A DNA stretch of 53,624 nt from Sphaerisporangium perillae (GCF_023276435.1 NZ_JALLPO010000053.1:1-53624); one strand, 5' to 3'. Shown: positions 40,601-49,085, counted from the stretch's first letter. A program made the numbers and translations. The notes: generated from the sequence alone by a model not told the origin.

Positions 40601-43457
40601 GCAGCTCGGCGCGCTCGGCGGCGAGGCGGCGCAGCAGGTCGATGCTGGACTCGCCCGCCTCCCCCACCGGCTGCGGCGCCTCGGCGGCGACGGGCGCCGC
40701 GGCCTGGGCGGACCGCTGGACGGTGCCGCGGATCTGCACCTGCGGCGCCTGCTCCACCGGGCTCTGGAAGAAGGTGAACTCGGCGCCGACCTCAAGCGGC
40801 CGGACGAGCCGGCCGTGGAACAGCTCGTCGTGGACGATCGGCACGCCGGCGACGTAGGCCGCGCCGGCCACCCTGAGCAGGCCGGCCAGCGACTCGTCGT
40901 CGCTGTCCAGCGCGACGGCGGGCACGTCGGTCACCGACGCGGCGAGCCCGCTGAGCACCCGGCCGGGGCCGACCTCGACGAGCAGGTCCATGTCCTTGGC
41001 CGCCGCCTCGACGGCCTGGGTGAACAGGACGGGCGCGGTGATCTGGGTCCGCAGCAGCGCGCGGACGTCGGTGTCCGGCGTCAGCGTCTCCCCGGTCACC
41101 GTGGAGACGATCGGCCGCGCGACCGGGCCGAAGTCCTCCTCGGCCAGGTAGGCGTCGAGGGCCTCGGCCGCCGGCGCCACCAGCGGCGAGTGGAACGCGT
41201 GGGACACCGCGAGCTGCGTCCACTTGAGCCCCGCGTCGGCGGCCTTGCGGCCGAACGCCTGGATCGCGTCGACGGGACCGGCGACGACCGTCTGGTCGGG
41301 CCCGTTGTACCCGGCGATGACGACGGGCAGGTCGCCGGCCAGCTCGGTCACCGTGTCCGGCGTCGCGCGGACGCCGGCCATGGTGCCCGACGCGCTGTGC
41401 TCGGTCATGGCCTTGCCCCGGAAGCCCGCCACGCGCAGCAGGGCCTCCTCGTCCAGCGCGCCGGCCCAGTGCAGCGCCGAGATCTCGCCCAGGCTGTGGC
41501 CGACCGCGACGTCCGCCTCCACACCGATCATGGACAGGGCGCGGAGCCCGGCCATCGACCCGGTGACGATGCGCGGCTGGGCGACGGCGGTCGCCACCAT
41601 GTCGCCGCTGGTGGGCAGGTCCGCCTGCACGTAGAGCTCATCGACCTCGGGGAAGCGCCGGCGCAGCGCGCCGCCGCTGGTTCCCCGGCCCGATCCCTGA
41701 CCAGGAAACAGGAAGCCGACCCGGCCCGGCCCGTCCGCGTGGCCGTAGAACGCGCGGCCGTCCGGGGCGAACAGCCGCGTCTCGCCGGCGTCCAGGGCCT
41801 CCAGCACGCCCCGCAGCCGCCGCTCGGCGTCCTCGGGCGAGGAGGCCACCACGGCGGCGCGGTACGGCAGGTCGCGCAGGTCGCGCTGCAACGTGGCGGC
41901 GAGATCGGCGAGCTGGGCGTACGACACCTTGATCACGAAGTCGGCCAGCTCGGCGATCCGCTCGCGCAGCGCCTGCGGGGACCCCGCGTCGACGAGCAGC
42001 AGCTCGGCGTCCTGGAGCGAGGAGGCCAGCGTCTTGGTGCGCGTCGAGAGCGGCGCGCGCCGGCGTGGGCCGGTCTTCTCCAGCACGACGTGGGTGTTGA
42101 TGCCGCCGAACCCCATCGCCGTGATGCCGGCGCGCACCGGTGCGCCGGCCGGCCACGGCTCGGCCTTGCGCAGCGCGCGCAGCGTGGCCGAGTCGCGGGC
42201 CAGGACGTCGTGCGGTTCGACGCAGCCGATGGCCGGCGGCAGCACCTGCTCGTGCACCGCCATCGCGGCCTTGATCAGGCCGGCGACCCCGGCGGCGGCC
42301 TTGGCGTGCCCGATCATCCCCTTGATGGAGGTGACCGCCGCGCGCGTGGCCGAGGAGTCGGCCTCGGCTCTGGCCTCCGACAGCGCCGTCAGCTCGGTGG
42401 CGTCGCCGACCGCGGTGCCGGTGCCGTGGCCTTCGAACAGCTCCACGGTCTCGATGCCGAAACCGGCCCGGTCGTAGGCGCGCTTGAGCGCGAGCTTGTA
42501 GCCGCTGACCTCCGGCCGGGTCATGCCGCCCTTGCCGTCGGAGGAGATGCCCCAGCCGGCGATGGTGGCGTACACGCGGCGGCGGGCCTTGACGGCCTCG
42601 TCCTCGCGCATCAGCACGATCATGCCGCAGCCCTCGCCCGGCCAGAAGCCGTTGGAGTGCCGGTCGTACAGCCGGAAGTCGCCCTTGGCCAGGGCGCCGG
42701 TCTTGGCGAAGCCGATGATCTCGAACGGGTCGATGGACAGGTCGACGCCGCCCGCGAGCGCGACGTCGATGTCCCCGTCCAGGAGCGCCTTGCACGCCGT
42801 CGTGACCGACAGCAGCGAGGAGGAGCACGCCCCGTCGACGGTGTAGCCGCCGCCGTTGAGGTCGAAATAGTTGCAGATGCGCCCGGCGATCGTGTTGGAC
42901 AGGCCACCCGCGAGGGTGTCCTCGTCGATCTCAGGGAATGGGCTCTTGTAGGTGGCCTCCAAGTCGGCGAGGAACGTGGCCAGCCGGTCGTCGTCCCAGC
43001 CCTGGTCCTGCAGCACCGCGGCGACCGTGCGGCGCACGTACGGCCAGCGCAGGCGCATCACGTTGGCGCGGGTGAACTCGCCGGTCAGGGTGTTGCCGAC
43101 GACCACGCCGGTGCGCTCCCGGGGCAGGCCCTCCGCCGCGGGGAAACCCGCGTCCGCCAGCGCCAGGGCCGCCATGTCGAGGGCGAGCCAGTGCGTCAGG
43201 TCGGTCGAGCGGTACGTGCTGCCGCCGATCTTGTATCCGACGCGGTCGAACTCGTAGCCCTCGATGACTCCGGCCGTGCGCGCGTAGAAGGTGTCCGGGT
43301 GCGCCGGGTCGGCGTTCCAGTAGTCCTCCAGTCGCATGCGCACGTCGGGCAGCCTGCGGAAGGCGCGGCGACCGGCGATGGCGTTCTCCCAGAGCTCTCT
43401 GGGCGACGTGGCGTCCGGATATCGGCACGCCATGCCGACGATCGCGATCCTGGTCAT
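37668..43457 (-). CDS. pksE: Enediyne iterative type I polyketide synthase
   Basis: 1929 aa. Domain order KS-AT-ACP-KR-DH-PPTase, unique to enediyne PKSs. KS about 1-460 with Cys211 in VDGACSSSLL, His344 in EGHGTGT and His384 in IGHAKA. AT about 575-870 with GQGSG and Ser655 in VGHSLGE. ACP with LHLSS, Ser970/971. KR about 1195-1400 with TGGGKGI and Tyr1349 in HYSTAND. DH with DHLLDGNLLFPAVFGMEAMAQ, His1479. The end (about 1690-1929) corresponds to the built-in PPTase but has GSGVEP (Gly1826 where Asp is expected) and TRVLAAVRALRSAG (Leu1868, Arg1872, Ser1876 where Trp, Glu and Lys are expected), so it may be inactive. Start overlaps the unbU stop (ATGA). Confidence 0.97.
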   Translation of the reverse strand: MTRIAIVGMACRYPDATSPRELWENAIAGRRAFRRLPDVRMRLEDYWNADPAHPDTFYARTAGVIEGYEFDRVGYKIGGSTYRSTDLTHWLALDMAALALADAGFPAAEGLPRERTGVVVGNTLTGEFTRANVMRLRWPYVRRTVAAVLQDQGWDDDRLATFLADLEATYKSPFPEIDEDTLAGGLSNTIAGRICNYFDLNGGGYTVDGACSSSLLSVTTACKALLDGDIDVALAGGVDLSIDPFEIIGFAKTGALAKGDFRLYDRHSNGFWPGEGCGMIVLMREDEAVKARRRVYATIAGWGISSDGKGGMTRPEVSGYKLALKRAYDRAGFGIETVELFEGHGTGTAVGDATELTALSEARAEADSSATRAAVTSIKGMIGHAKAAAGVAGLIKAAMAVHEQVLPPAIGCVEPHDVLARDSATLRALRKAEPWPAGAPVRAGITAMGFGGINTHVVLEKTGPRRRAPLSTRTKTLASSLQDAELLLVDAGSPQALRERIAELADFVIKVSYAQLADLAATLQRDLRDLPYRAAVVASSPEDAERRLRGVLEALDAGETRLFAPDGRAFYGHADGPGRVGFLFPGQGSGRGTSGGALRRRFPEVDELYVQADLPTSGDMVATAVAQPRIVTGSMAGLRALSMIGVEADVAVGHSLGEISALHWAGALDEEALLRVAGFRGKAMTEHSASGTMAGVRATPDTVTELAGDLPVVIAGYNGPDQTVVAGPVDAIQAFGRKAADAGLKWTQLAVSHAFHSPLVAPAAEALDAYLAEEDFGPVARPIVSTVTGETLTPDTDVRALLRTQITAPVLFTQAVEAAAKDMDLLVEVGPGRVLSGLAASVTDVPAVALDSDDESLAGLLRVAGAAYVAGVPIVHDELFHGRLVRPLEVGAEFTFFQSPVEQAPQVQIRGTVQRSAQAAAPVAAEAPQPVGEAGESSIDLLRRLAAERAELPLEMVGADSRPLDELHLSSVTVMHIIDQATQRLGVPASQAPTNLATASLRELSEALDALAANAGSAEAAPLSVVAGAASWARPFAVDLDALPLPARTSPQENGQWQLYAAGDSPLAGPLREALERGKVGSGVLVVLPPDCAEEHLEQALLGAKSAIAGAAGTRFVVVQHDRGAAGLAKTLQLEAPHLRTTIVHVPAAPEAVAWVVAEVASTTKFAEAFYDAEGVRRVPTLRAMPVRPARTVQPLDGTDVLLVTGGGKGITAECALAVAADSGAKLAVLGRSDPAADAELADNLRRMAGSGVTVHYARADVTDPAQVRAGVAELEAALGPVTAVLHGAGRNEPSGLTGLDMAAFRRTFAPKIDGLRNVLDAVEPGRLRLLVTFGSIIGRAGLHGEAHYSTANDWLASLTCEVGEANPGCRAICMEWSVWSDVGMGERLSVVEGLARKGITPISPEQGVGIMRRLVADPDAPTVVVISGRTEGIDTVRYDLPALPLLRFVDKPLIHYHGVELVAEAEMNAGTDLYLADHLLDGNLLFPAVFGMEAMAQVAAAATGRDAAPVIEEAEFLRPIIVPPEGSTTIRVAAAVTDDDTVEVAIRSAETGFEVEHFRARLRYTEDGVPAGPPDQIGEGLPAVPLDPPSEMYGDVLFQGGRFHRLRRYHRAAARHVDADVAAVDARDWFAGFLSGELLLGDPGMRDALMHGNQVCVPDATLLPVGIERVYPGGAALADAGVLRYCATERFHEGDTYIYDIAVRTAAGEVVERWEGLRLQAVRKKDGRGPWVAPLLGSYLERTLEDLTGARVAVAVEPFAPGGSGTAAEREARTAVAAGRAAGHPVEVRQDAEGRLEIDGGRTVSASHGAGVTLCVVAAGPVGSGVEPVAERTAAEWADLLGTHAPLAERIATETGEGLDTAATRVLAAVRALRSAGHQPSASLTLNPARRDAWAVLSSDGVRVSTLVTALRDAPGPVVFAVLTEGRS

Positions 43458-44446
43458 ACGTTCGCGACCTCTTTCCCTGAAGCCGCGGCCGGCACCTGGT
43501 CGACCGGGAACTCGGCCACCGCCTTGAGCGCCGCCTGCGCCTCACGCTGCTCGCGCGCCTTGTTGACGAAGTGCAGCGCCCAGAAGAACCCGCCGCGGAT
43601 GGCACAGACGCCGGCGGTGGCGAAGAACAGGGCGTAGGAGATGTGCACGGCGGTCAGCAGCCCGTACAACAGGGCGATGCCGCCGCCGAAGGCCACCTGG
43701 GAGGCGGGCCTGGAGGGGCTCGTTCCCGGGTCGGTGACCATGTAGTTGCTGAAGAGCACGAACGCGACGCCGGTCATCATCCCGAGCGCGGCGGGGATGG
43801 AGGTGTCGAAGAAGACGCCGCGCACGATGGCCTGGAGCGCGAAGACGCCCACCCAGCCGGCGATCAGCGGCATCCGGTTCGTGAGCTTCCCGTTGAGCAT
43901 CGTGCCGCCGATGATGATGATGCCGGGGATGATCCAGTCGAACCAGGTGTCGGTGTGCTCGGTGAAGTGGTACGGCGGGGCGATGCTGGCCCAGGGAAAG
44001 ACCAGCAGGATGACCCCGATGCCGAAGTTCGACGGGTTCATGTAGTGCCGCATCCGGCCCTTGACCGGTGCTCGCAGCACCCACTTGGCGCCGACGGCGA
44101 CGACAACGCCGAAGAGCAGGACCCAGATCTGGTCGTTGACGTAGATCAGCATGTTCATCGCGAGGCTGGTGATGTGCGCCGGGTACAGGAACTGCACCAG
44201 GCCCTTGAATCCGCCGCCCGCGTAGCGCGGCGCGCGTCCCTCCACCCGGGCGCCGATGTACTCAAGGCCGATCTCGGTGGAGTAGCCGGTGGCCAGCGCG
44301 ATGAAGGGCCAGAGCCACGGCTGCTCGAAGCCGAGGACGGTGTAGCCCAAGATGTTGAAGACCGTAATCGAGATCGCGAAGTTGCGCAGAGCCGTGATGA
44401 CCTTCGGGTCATGGCGCGGCGGCGCGCTCGGCTTCTTCTCAGACAT
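43454..44446 (-). CDS. unbU: UnbU, membrane protein of the enediyne cassette
   Basis: 330 aa; ATG 44446 preferred over the GTG 9 nt upstream because AAGGAG would be too close to the latter. About nine membrane segments: ITVFNILGYTVLGF, PFIALATGYSTEIGLEYIG, FLYPAHITSLAMNMLIYV, IWVLLFGVVVAVGAKW, FGIGVILLVFPWASIAPP, WIIPGIIIIGGTMLNGKL and later helices. MNPSNFGI and NYMVTDPGTSPS resemble RnfD/NqrB-type membrane subunits (flavin-site region), to which UnbU proteins are distantly related. It is always found next to unbV and pksE in enediyne clusters and is believed to act in core maturation; the reaction is not known. Overlaps pksE. Confidence 0.92.
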   Translation of the reverse strand: MSEKKPSAPPRHDPKVITALRNFAISITVFNILGYTVLGFEQPWLWPFIALATGYSTEIGLEYIGARVEGRAPRYAGGGFKGLVQFLYPAHITSLAMNMLIYVNDQIWVLLFGVVVAVGAKWVLRAPVKGRMRHYMNPSNFGIGVILLVFPWASIAPPYHFTEHTDTWFDWIIPGIIIIGGTMLNGKLTNRMPLIAGWVGVFALQAIVRGVFFDTSIPAALGMMTGVAFVLFSNYMVTDPGTSPSRPASQVAFGGGIALLYGLLTAVHISYALFFATAGVCAIRGGFFWALHFVNKAREQREAQAALKAVAEFPVDQVPAAASGKEVANV

Positions 44447-44451
44447 GTCGA

Positions 44452-46419
44452 TCACTTCTCCTTGGCCTGCTGGCCGAGCGTCAGCGAGTGCCGGCCCGTG
44501 GTGAGCTGTAGATCCTGGTCGTGCACCTGTCCCGTGCGGTCACGCCAGCGGATGTGCGTCTTCACCGGCCCGGTGACGTTCTGGCCGAGGCCGATGTGGA
44601 CGTCGGTGGAGCGCCGGCCGGAGTGGCCGCTGCTGCCGTCGACGCGGCCGATGAACGTGCGCCCGTCGGCGGTGGTGACCGTGACCTGGGCGCCGGTGAC
44701 CGGCGAGCCGGCCGCGGGCAGCGTCCCGGGGGACGGGGCGGCGTCGCGGGTCAGCTTCAGGTCGAGGTAGGCGCCGGTCTGCGGGCTCTGGTTCTGGTAG
44801 AAGACCGGGGCGTCCCACTGGCGGGCGACGGCGAAGTCCAGGCGGCCGTCCCCGTCGGAGTCACCGGTGGCGATGCCGCGCGTCGGCACCGGGATGGCCA
44901 GCCCGAGCTCGTGGGCCAGGTCGACGTAGCGGCCCGTCGGGCCCTTCACGAAGAAGTGCAGCGTCTGGTTGCCGCCGATGTCGTCACCGGCGCGCGCGTT
45001 CGGCCACCAGAACGGGTTCTGCAGCAGCTGGTCGTTGGCGGTGGCGAGCTCCTGGAGCTGCGGCCAGCGGTCGGTCTGCCCCTTCACGAACCCGGTCGCC
45101 TGGGCGATCTGGGATTCTCCGCTGTTGTTGAAGTCCTCGATCTTGATGTCCCAGCCCCAGCCGGACCACGCCGTGCCGGAGGTGCCGCTCACGTCCTTGA
45201 ACGGGGCCTCGCCGGCGCGCAGCTTGGCGGTCAGGTCGGCCTTGTCGCTCGCCGTGGACATGTACTGGAAGTTGCTCTCCTCGATGCCCCACGAGGTGGT
45301 GATGTTGCTGACGAACATGTCGTACAGGCCGTCGTGGTTCAGGTCGCCGAAGTCCACGCCCATGCCCTTGAAGGAGTCGTTGCCGACCGTCTTGGACTTG
45401 GGGATGATCGGCGAGCGCACGCCCTCGACCGGCGACAGCTTGATGTGCCCGGGCGTGGAGCGGTTGTAGAACATCCGGTCAGGACCGAAGTCGTTGGCCA
45501 GGTACAGCTCGGGAAGCTGGTCGCCGTCCAGGTCGTTGGCGGCGGCGCCGAGCTCCCAGCCCTTCGAGGCCACCTCCGACAGGACGTTGTCGAGCTTCTG
45601 GTAGCTGACCGACGGCGTCGCACCCGTGGCGGACCCGGTCCAGCGGAAGAAGTAGTCCTCGCCGCCGTTGTGGCCGTCGGACATCGAGTGGTTCATGTGC
45701 ACGCCGCCGCTGACCGTGGGGTCGAGGACGGGGCTGTCGGCGAAGTAGTTGCCGATGAAGATGTCGTCGTGCCCGTCGCCGTCGAAGTCGGCGACGGTGG
45801 CGGTGTTGGTGTTCCACTGCGGCCCGGTGTACTCGCCGTTCGCCGAGTTGGCGCCGGGCACCAGTTCGGTCGCCTGGTAGGCGCCGGCGTCCAGCCTGGT
45901 CGCGCCCGGCTTGGCCAGGTACACGATCGGCGTGCGGCCCCACATGTAGACCAGCAGGTCGATGCGGCCGTCCTCGTTGTAGTCACCGGGGACGCATCCC
46001 ATGGGCGCCATGTGGTCGTTCATCGGCAGCGCGCCGGGGTTCAGCGCGAACGGCGCGTACCTGGCGCCGGCGGCGCCGGGGGTCGGCGTCACCACGGCCT
46101 GGTCGATGCGCGTGTCCACGATGCACAGGTCGTTGGACAGCCCGTCACCGTCGAGGTCGTTCATCGCGATGGCCGCGCCGACCGAGGAGATCCAGGCGTC
46201 GATGTGCGTGTAGTCCTTGTTCACCTTGCGGATCGTCTGCTGGGTGTAGCCACTGGGCAGCGCGATGGACAGGGGCTTGAACGAGAACTTGCTCGCGATG
46301 GTCGCCGTCTCGGCCACGGAGTACGAGGGCAGACGGGCGATCAAGAAGACCGTCGCGACCAGCACGAGAGCGACGATTCCCGGTAGCTGCCTGCGCAGCC
46401 AGCCAAGGGTCGCAGTCAC
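44452..46419 (-). CDS. unbV: UnbV, membrane-anchored beta-propeller protein
   Basis: 655 aa, GTG 46419 overlapping the unbL stop (GTGA). One amino-terminal membrane helix (LPGIVALVLVATVFLIARL, about 13-31) anchors an extracytoplasmic domain with repeated calcium-binding FG-GAP-type loops: DLDGDGLSND, DYNEDGRIDLL, DFDGDGHDDIFIG, DLDGDQLPELYLA, DLNHDGLYDMF and DSDGDGRLDFAVA. The carboxy end is an ASPIC/UnbV domain (VTVTTADGRTFIGRVDGSSGHSGRRSTDVHIGLGQN, HIRWRDRTGQVHDQDL), the domain named after this family. It belongs to the CRTAC1-like group. Essential accessory protein of enediyne cassettes; biochemical role unknown. Confidence 0.95.
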   Translation of the reverse strand: MTATLGWLRRQLPGIVALVLVATVFLIARLPSYSVAETATIASKFSFKPLSIALPSGYTQQTIRKVNKDYTHIDAWISSVGAAIAMNDLDGDGLSNDLCIVDTRIDQAVVTPTPGAAGARYAPFALNPGALPMNDHMAPMGCVPGDYNEDGRIDLLVYMWGRTPIVYLAKPGATRLDAGAYQATELVPGANSANGEYTGPQWNTNTATVADFDGDGHDDIFIGNYFADSPVLDPTVSGGVHMNHSMSDGHNGGEDYFFRWTGSATGATPSVSYQKLDNVLSEVASKGWELGAAANDLDGDQLPELYLANDFGPDRMFYNRSTPGHIKLSPVEGVRSPIIPKSKTVGNDSFKGMGVDFGDLNHDGLYDMFVSNITTSWGIEESNFQYMSTASDKADLTAKLRAGEAPFKDVSGTSGTAWSGWGWDIKIEDFNNSGESQIAQATGFVKGQTDRWPQLQELATANDQLLQNPFWWPNARAGDDIGGNQTLHFFVKGPTGRYVDLAHELGLAIPVPTRGIATGDSDGDGRLDFAVARQWDAPVFYQNQSPQTGAYLDLKLTRDAAPSPGTLPAAGSPVTGAQVTVTTADGRTFIGRVDGSSGHSGRRSTDVHIGLGQNVTGPVKTHIRWRDRTGQVHDQDLQLTTGRHSLTLGQQAKEK

Positions 46420-47396
46420 GGGCTAACACCTCCAAGAGAGACAAATTGGTCGGCGATGCGCTGCCGCCACACCTCATAGGCCGGCACATCACCCTGGAAA
46501 GGCTGCTCGGGACGGGCTTCGTTGCTGATCCGCGCCGCCTGTTCCGGCGTCACGCCGCAGAACACCCGTGTCGCGATCTCGGTGGCGGGCACCACCAGCC
46601 CCGGCCGCACCCGCGCCTCGGCGGCGAACGCGGACCCCTGGGCGAGCTGGGGCCGGTACGGGCCCGCCAGCTCCCAGAACCGGCGCAGCTCGTCCTCCTC
46701 GGCGCCGCAGGCGTAGGTCGCGGCCAGCCCGGCGCCGGCGTACAGGTCGCCTCGCCGCGACTCGGGGAACCGGCCGATCATCGTGGCGACCAGCTCCACG
46801 TCGGTGCCTCCGACGAACCACATGGCCCGGCCGATGCCCTGGTCGATGACACGGTTGGCGTACCCCGGCGGGCCGCCGGCCGGCCACGGGAAGCGGGGGT
46901 CCTGGTACTGCCCGTGCACGTACTGTTCCGTGCGGAAGTAGGCCTGGTGGAAGCCGTATCCGTCGAGCGCGAGCCACCGCAGCAGCGGGTCGGGTGCGTG
47001 GATCTTCGACCACAGCATCCGGGGCAGCCGCGCCATGGCCCAGCCGATGCCGACGTAGATCAGGTAGATCTGCCCGTCGCCCCGCCCGGCCAGGCAGCCG
47101 GCCACCTTGGGCCCGATCGACAGCGGCGTCGCGTCGAGGATGGCGAAGGCCATGCCCGCGCCCTCGTAGGCGAACCCGCGGAACCGCCTCGGGATCTGCT
47201 CCAGGCGCTCCTCGGCCTCGGCGGGAGTACGCGCCTCCGCCGCGTAGGCGTAACCGGTGAGAAACGTTTCGCCGACCGTTTCCAGCAGATCACGGGCTTC
47301 CGGGCTTTTCACCTGGAAACCACGCGTCGCGAGTCTCGTCTCCGAGACGTCGGGTGTGATAATACGGCGTCTCAGTGACCTCAGAAGGCTGGCCAA
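46416..47396 (-). CDS. unbL: UnbL (DUF1702), copy A
   Basis: 326 aa, TTG 47396 chosen behind GGGAGAGG. DUF1702 signature blocks: RRFRGFAYEGAGMAFAILD, YVGIGWAMARLPR, LALDGYGFHQAYFRTEQYV, RVIDQGIGRAMWFVGGTD, GDLYAGAGLAATYACG, LAQGSAFAAEAR. No catalytic motif is known for the family; the genes are part of the conserved enediyne cassette. It is translationally coupled to unbV. About 40% similar by eye to the second copy upstream; the two are separated by a 208-nt gap holding an inverted repeat. Confidence 0.93.
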   Translation of the reverse strand: MASLLRSLRRRIITPDVSETRLATRGFQVKSPEARDLLETVGETFLTGYAYAAEARTPAEAEERLEQIPRRFRGFAYEGAGMAFAILDATPLSIGPKVAGCLAGRGDGQIYLIYVGIGWAMARLPRMLWSKIHAPDPLLRWLALDGYGFHQAYFRTEQYVHGQYQDPRFPWPAGGPPGYANRVIDQGIGRAMWFVGGTDVELVATMIGRFPESRRGDLYAGAGLAATYACGAEEDELRRFWELAGPYRPQLAQGSAFAAEARVRPGLVVPATEIATRVFCGVTPEQAARISNEARPEQPFQGDVPAYEVWRQRIADQFVSLGGVSP

Positions 47397-47510
47397 TTGC
47401 CTCTCCCTCCCCCGGGGGTTTCCCTGCTCCGTGGGATAATCTTTTGTAAAAATGTACTCATATGGGCCGACTTCCGGTCCACTTCAAACGTGCTCATCCG
47501 CCCGAGGTCC

Positions 47511-47562
47511 GATTCCTTTTCCGGGCATGACGAAAAGACCACCCGGCCGGAAAAAGGAAATC
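47511..47562 (-). terminator. Inverted repeat between the two unbL genes (terminator or attenuator)
   Basis: Arms GATTCCTTTTCCGG (47511-47524) and CCGGAAAAAGGAAATC (47547-47562) pair almost perfectly with single-base bulges. It lies 43 nt past the stop of the upstream unbL gene. It could end part of the transcripts before the rest of the core operon or stabilise an mRNA end. A weak promoter-like pair (TTGAAG, 17 nt, CATATG on the minus strand, 47458-47487) lies downstream of it. Confidence 0.55.
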
Positions 47563-47604
47563 CCACCGCCCGCGCGATCGTCTTTCGGCCCCGTGACGGC
47601 GCCG

Positions 47605-48600
47605 TCAGCCGGGAATGCGGTCCCCGGAGGCGGCGAAATGCGTCCGGACCGCGCGCCGCCACAGCTCGTACGCCGGGAGCGCGCCGGACCCGCCGGCCGC
47701 CACGGCGGTGGCGTCGGCGAGCGCGACCGCGCCGTCGATGGACAGGTCGGCCAGCGCCCCGGTGGCCACCTCCGTGTGCTCGGGCACGAAGCCCGAGAAG
47801 CTCCGCGCCTTGGCGGCGAACACCACGCCCTGCGCCAGTTCGGGCCGGTGCTCGCCGGCCGCCTCGCGCAGCGCGGCCAGCCCTTCGGCGGTGGAGCCGC
47901 CGGCGAAGGTGGCGGCCAGGCCCACGCCGCTCCACAGGTCGGCCTGCCGGTGCGAGGCGAAGCCGCCCACCCGCGCGGCGATGCCCGGCACGTGCCCGCC
48001 GTGGATGAACCACAGCGCCCGGCCGATGCCCTGGTCGACCGCCCGCAGGAAGTAGCCGGGAGAGCCCTCCCACGCGTAGGGCGACGGGACCCGCTGCTCG
48101 TCGACCCAGCGACGGGTGTCGAAGTAGGCGCGGTCGAACCCGTACCCGTCCACCGCCAGCCAGCTCATGGTGGGGTAGTACGCCGAGCCGGTCAGGTCGG
48201 GCATGACCTTCTTCCACAGCGGCCGGGGCAGGCGCGCCATGGCGAAACCGATGCCGATATAGGTGAGGAAGATGTGCGGCTGCCCGGGCCCGAGCAGCAG
48301 GTCGCGGGTGCGGTGGCCGCGCCCGCCCGCCATCGCGTCGAGCACGGTGAACGCCATCGTCGCGCCCTCATAGGCGAATCCGCGCAATTCCTGCTCGACC
48401 ATGCTCAGGCGGCGCTCGACCTCCCACTGGTCGCGCGCGTCGATTCCCCACTCGAATCCACAGATCACCGCCTGCGGAATCGCTTCCAGCCGCCGGGTCG
48501 CCTCCGAAGGGATGGCCGGAAAGCCGCGCACGCCGAAAGTCACATCCGTCAGCGATGGAGTCAGCATGAGCCTGCGCAGTGAACCCAACAGGGTGGACAT
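47605..48600 (-). CDS. unbL: UnbL (DUF1702), copy B, first gene of the core operon
   Basis: 331 aa, ATG 48600 behind GAGGAG with 5-nt spacing. Same signature blocks as copy A: ELRGFAYEGATMAFTVLDA, TYIGIGFAMARLPRPLWKK, LAVDGYGFDRAYFDTRRWV, RAVDQGIGRALWFIHGGHV, ADLWSGVGLAATFAGG, LAQGVVFAAKAR. Differences in the amino region and the carboxy end suggest specialised roles and not a fresh duplication. Enediyne cassettes typically carry one unbL, so this extra gene is unusual. A 16-bp cluster element lies 85 nt upstream. Confidence 0.92.
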   Translation of the reverse strand: MSTLLGSLRRLMLTPSLTDVTFGVRGFPAIPSEATRRLEAIPQAVICGFEWGIDARDQWEVERRLSMVEQELRGFAYEGATMAFTVLDAMAGGRGHRTRDLLLGPGQPHIFLTYIGIGFAMARLPRPLWKKVMPDLTGSAYYPTMSWLAVDGYGFDRAYFDTRRWVDEQRVPSPYAWEGSPGYFLRAVDQGIGRALWFIHGGHVPGIAARVGGFASHRQADLWSGVGLAATFAGGSTAEGLAALREAAGEHRPELAQGVVFAAKARSFSGFVPEHTEVATGALADLSIDGAVALADATAVAAGGSGALPAYELWRRAVRTHFAASGDRIPG

Positions 48601-48601
48601 A

Positions 48602-48812
48602 ATGCTCCTCGTCTTCGCCATCAGCCGATGACGGTTCCACACACCAGCTGGACCATTTCATGGTGATATGCCGGATAGTTACGGCACATCTCCCTGATTG
48701 CGAAGCTCAGTGATGATCGGTAATGGTCCGTCTTACCGGCGCGGACGATCAGCCCTCGACATGAATGAAGCCCCCGCGCCGGCGGGGGCTCGAGCTCGCG
48801 GGCGGGGAGCCG
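48602..48812. promoter_or_regulatory. Promoter region of the core enediyne operon
   Basis: 211 nt between unbL copy B and accE. It contains element copy 8 (48686-48701). The inverted sequences GGACCATT (48651-48658) and AATGGTCC (48722-48729) flank the element at similar distances and could be further operator halves. AT-rich for this genome, fitting a main promoter. Confidence 0.5.
48686..48701 (+). promoter_or_regulatory. 16-bp cluster element, copy 8
   Basis: ACATCTCCCTGATTGC, 13 of 16 matches to the copy at 20550. 85 nt upstream of the start of the unbL-unbL-unbV-unbU-pksE operon. Confidence 0.65.
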
Positions 48813-49025
48813 TCAGCCGGCCCAGCCGCTGACGCGCCAGGCCGCCGGGTTGGAACTGGGCGCGGACGGCTTGCGCATCGTGCGGGAGCCGTCCAGCCAG
48901 GCGGACGCGTCGGCCTCCGCCTGCGCCGCCGAGGAGGCGCGGGCGCTCAGGACGGCGATCAGCGCGGCCAGTTCCTCAGGAGTGGGATTGCCGCGTACGA
49001 CCCTCAGATACAACTCGTCCGCCAC
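48813..49025 (-). CDS. accE: Acyl-CoA carboxylase epsilon subunit
   Basis: 70 aa, GTG 49025 behind GGAGGG with 5-nt spacing; upstream GTG codons have no proper ribosome site. ELYLRVVRGNPTPEELAALIAVLSAR is the defining epsilon-subunit motif, followed by a linker with WLDGSRTMRKPSAPSSNPAAWRVSGW. The small epsilon subunit binds and activates the carboxyltransferase (beta) of actinobacterial acetyl/propionyl-CoA carboxylases. Such genes normally follow a beta-subunit gene; here it stands alone. As the PKS uses many malonyl-CoA units, an extra epsilon subunit could raise malonyl-CoA supply. A 16-bp element is 60 nt upstream. Confidence 0.88.
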   Translation of the reverse strand: MADELYLRVVRGNPTPEELAALIAVLSARASSAAQAEADASAWLDGSRTMRKPSAPSSNPAAWRVSGWAG

Positions 49026-49085
49026 GTCGCCCCTCCAGATCGGCACCACCCGTTCTCCGAGCGTCACCTCCGGGCATCGGACGGA

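Noticed and set aside
38379-43637. Very long open frame (over 1700 codons) on the plus strand opposite pksE
   Set aside because: It is the usual antisense shadow of a high-GC gene: Arg/Gly/His/Val-rich, no domains, no ribosome site, and the minus strand encodes a full set of PKS motifs.
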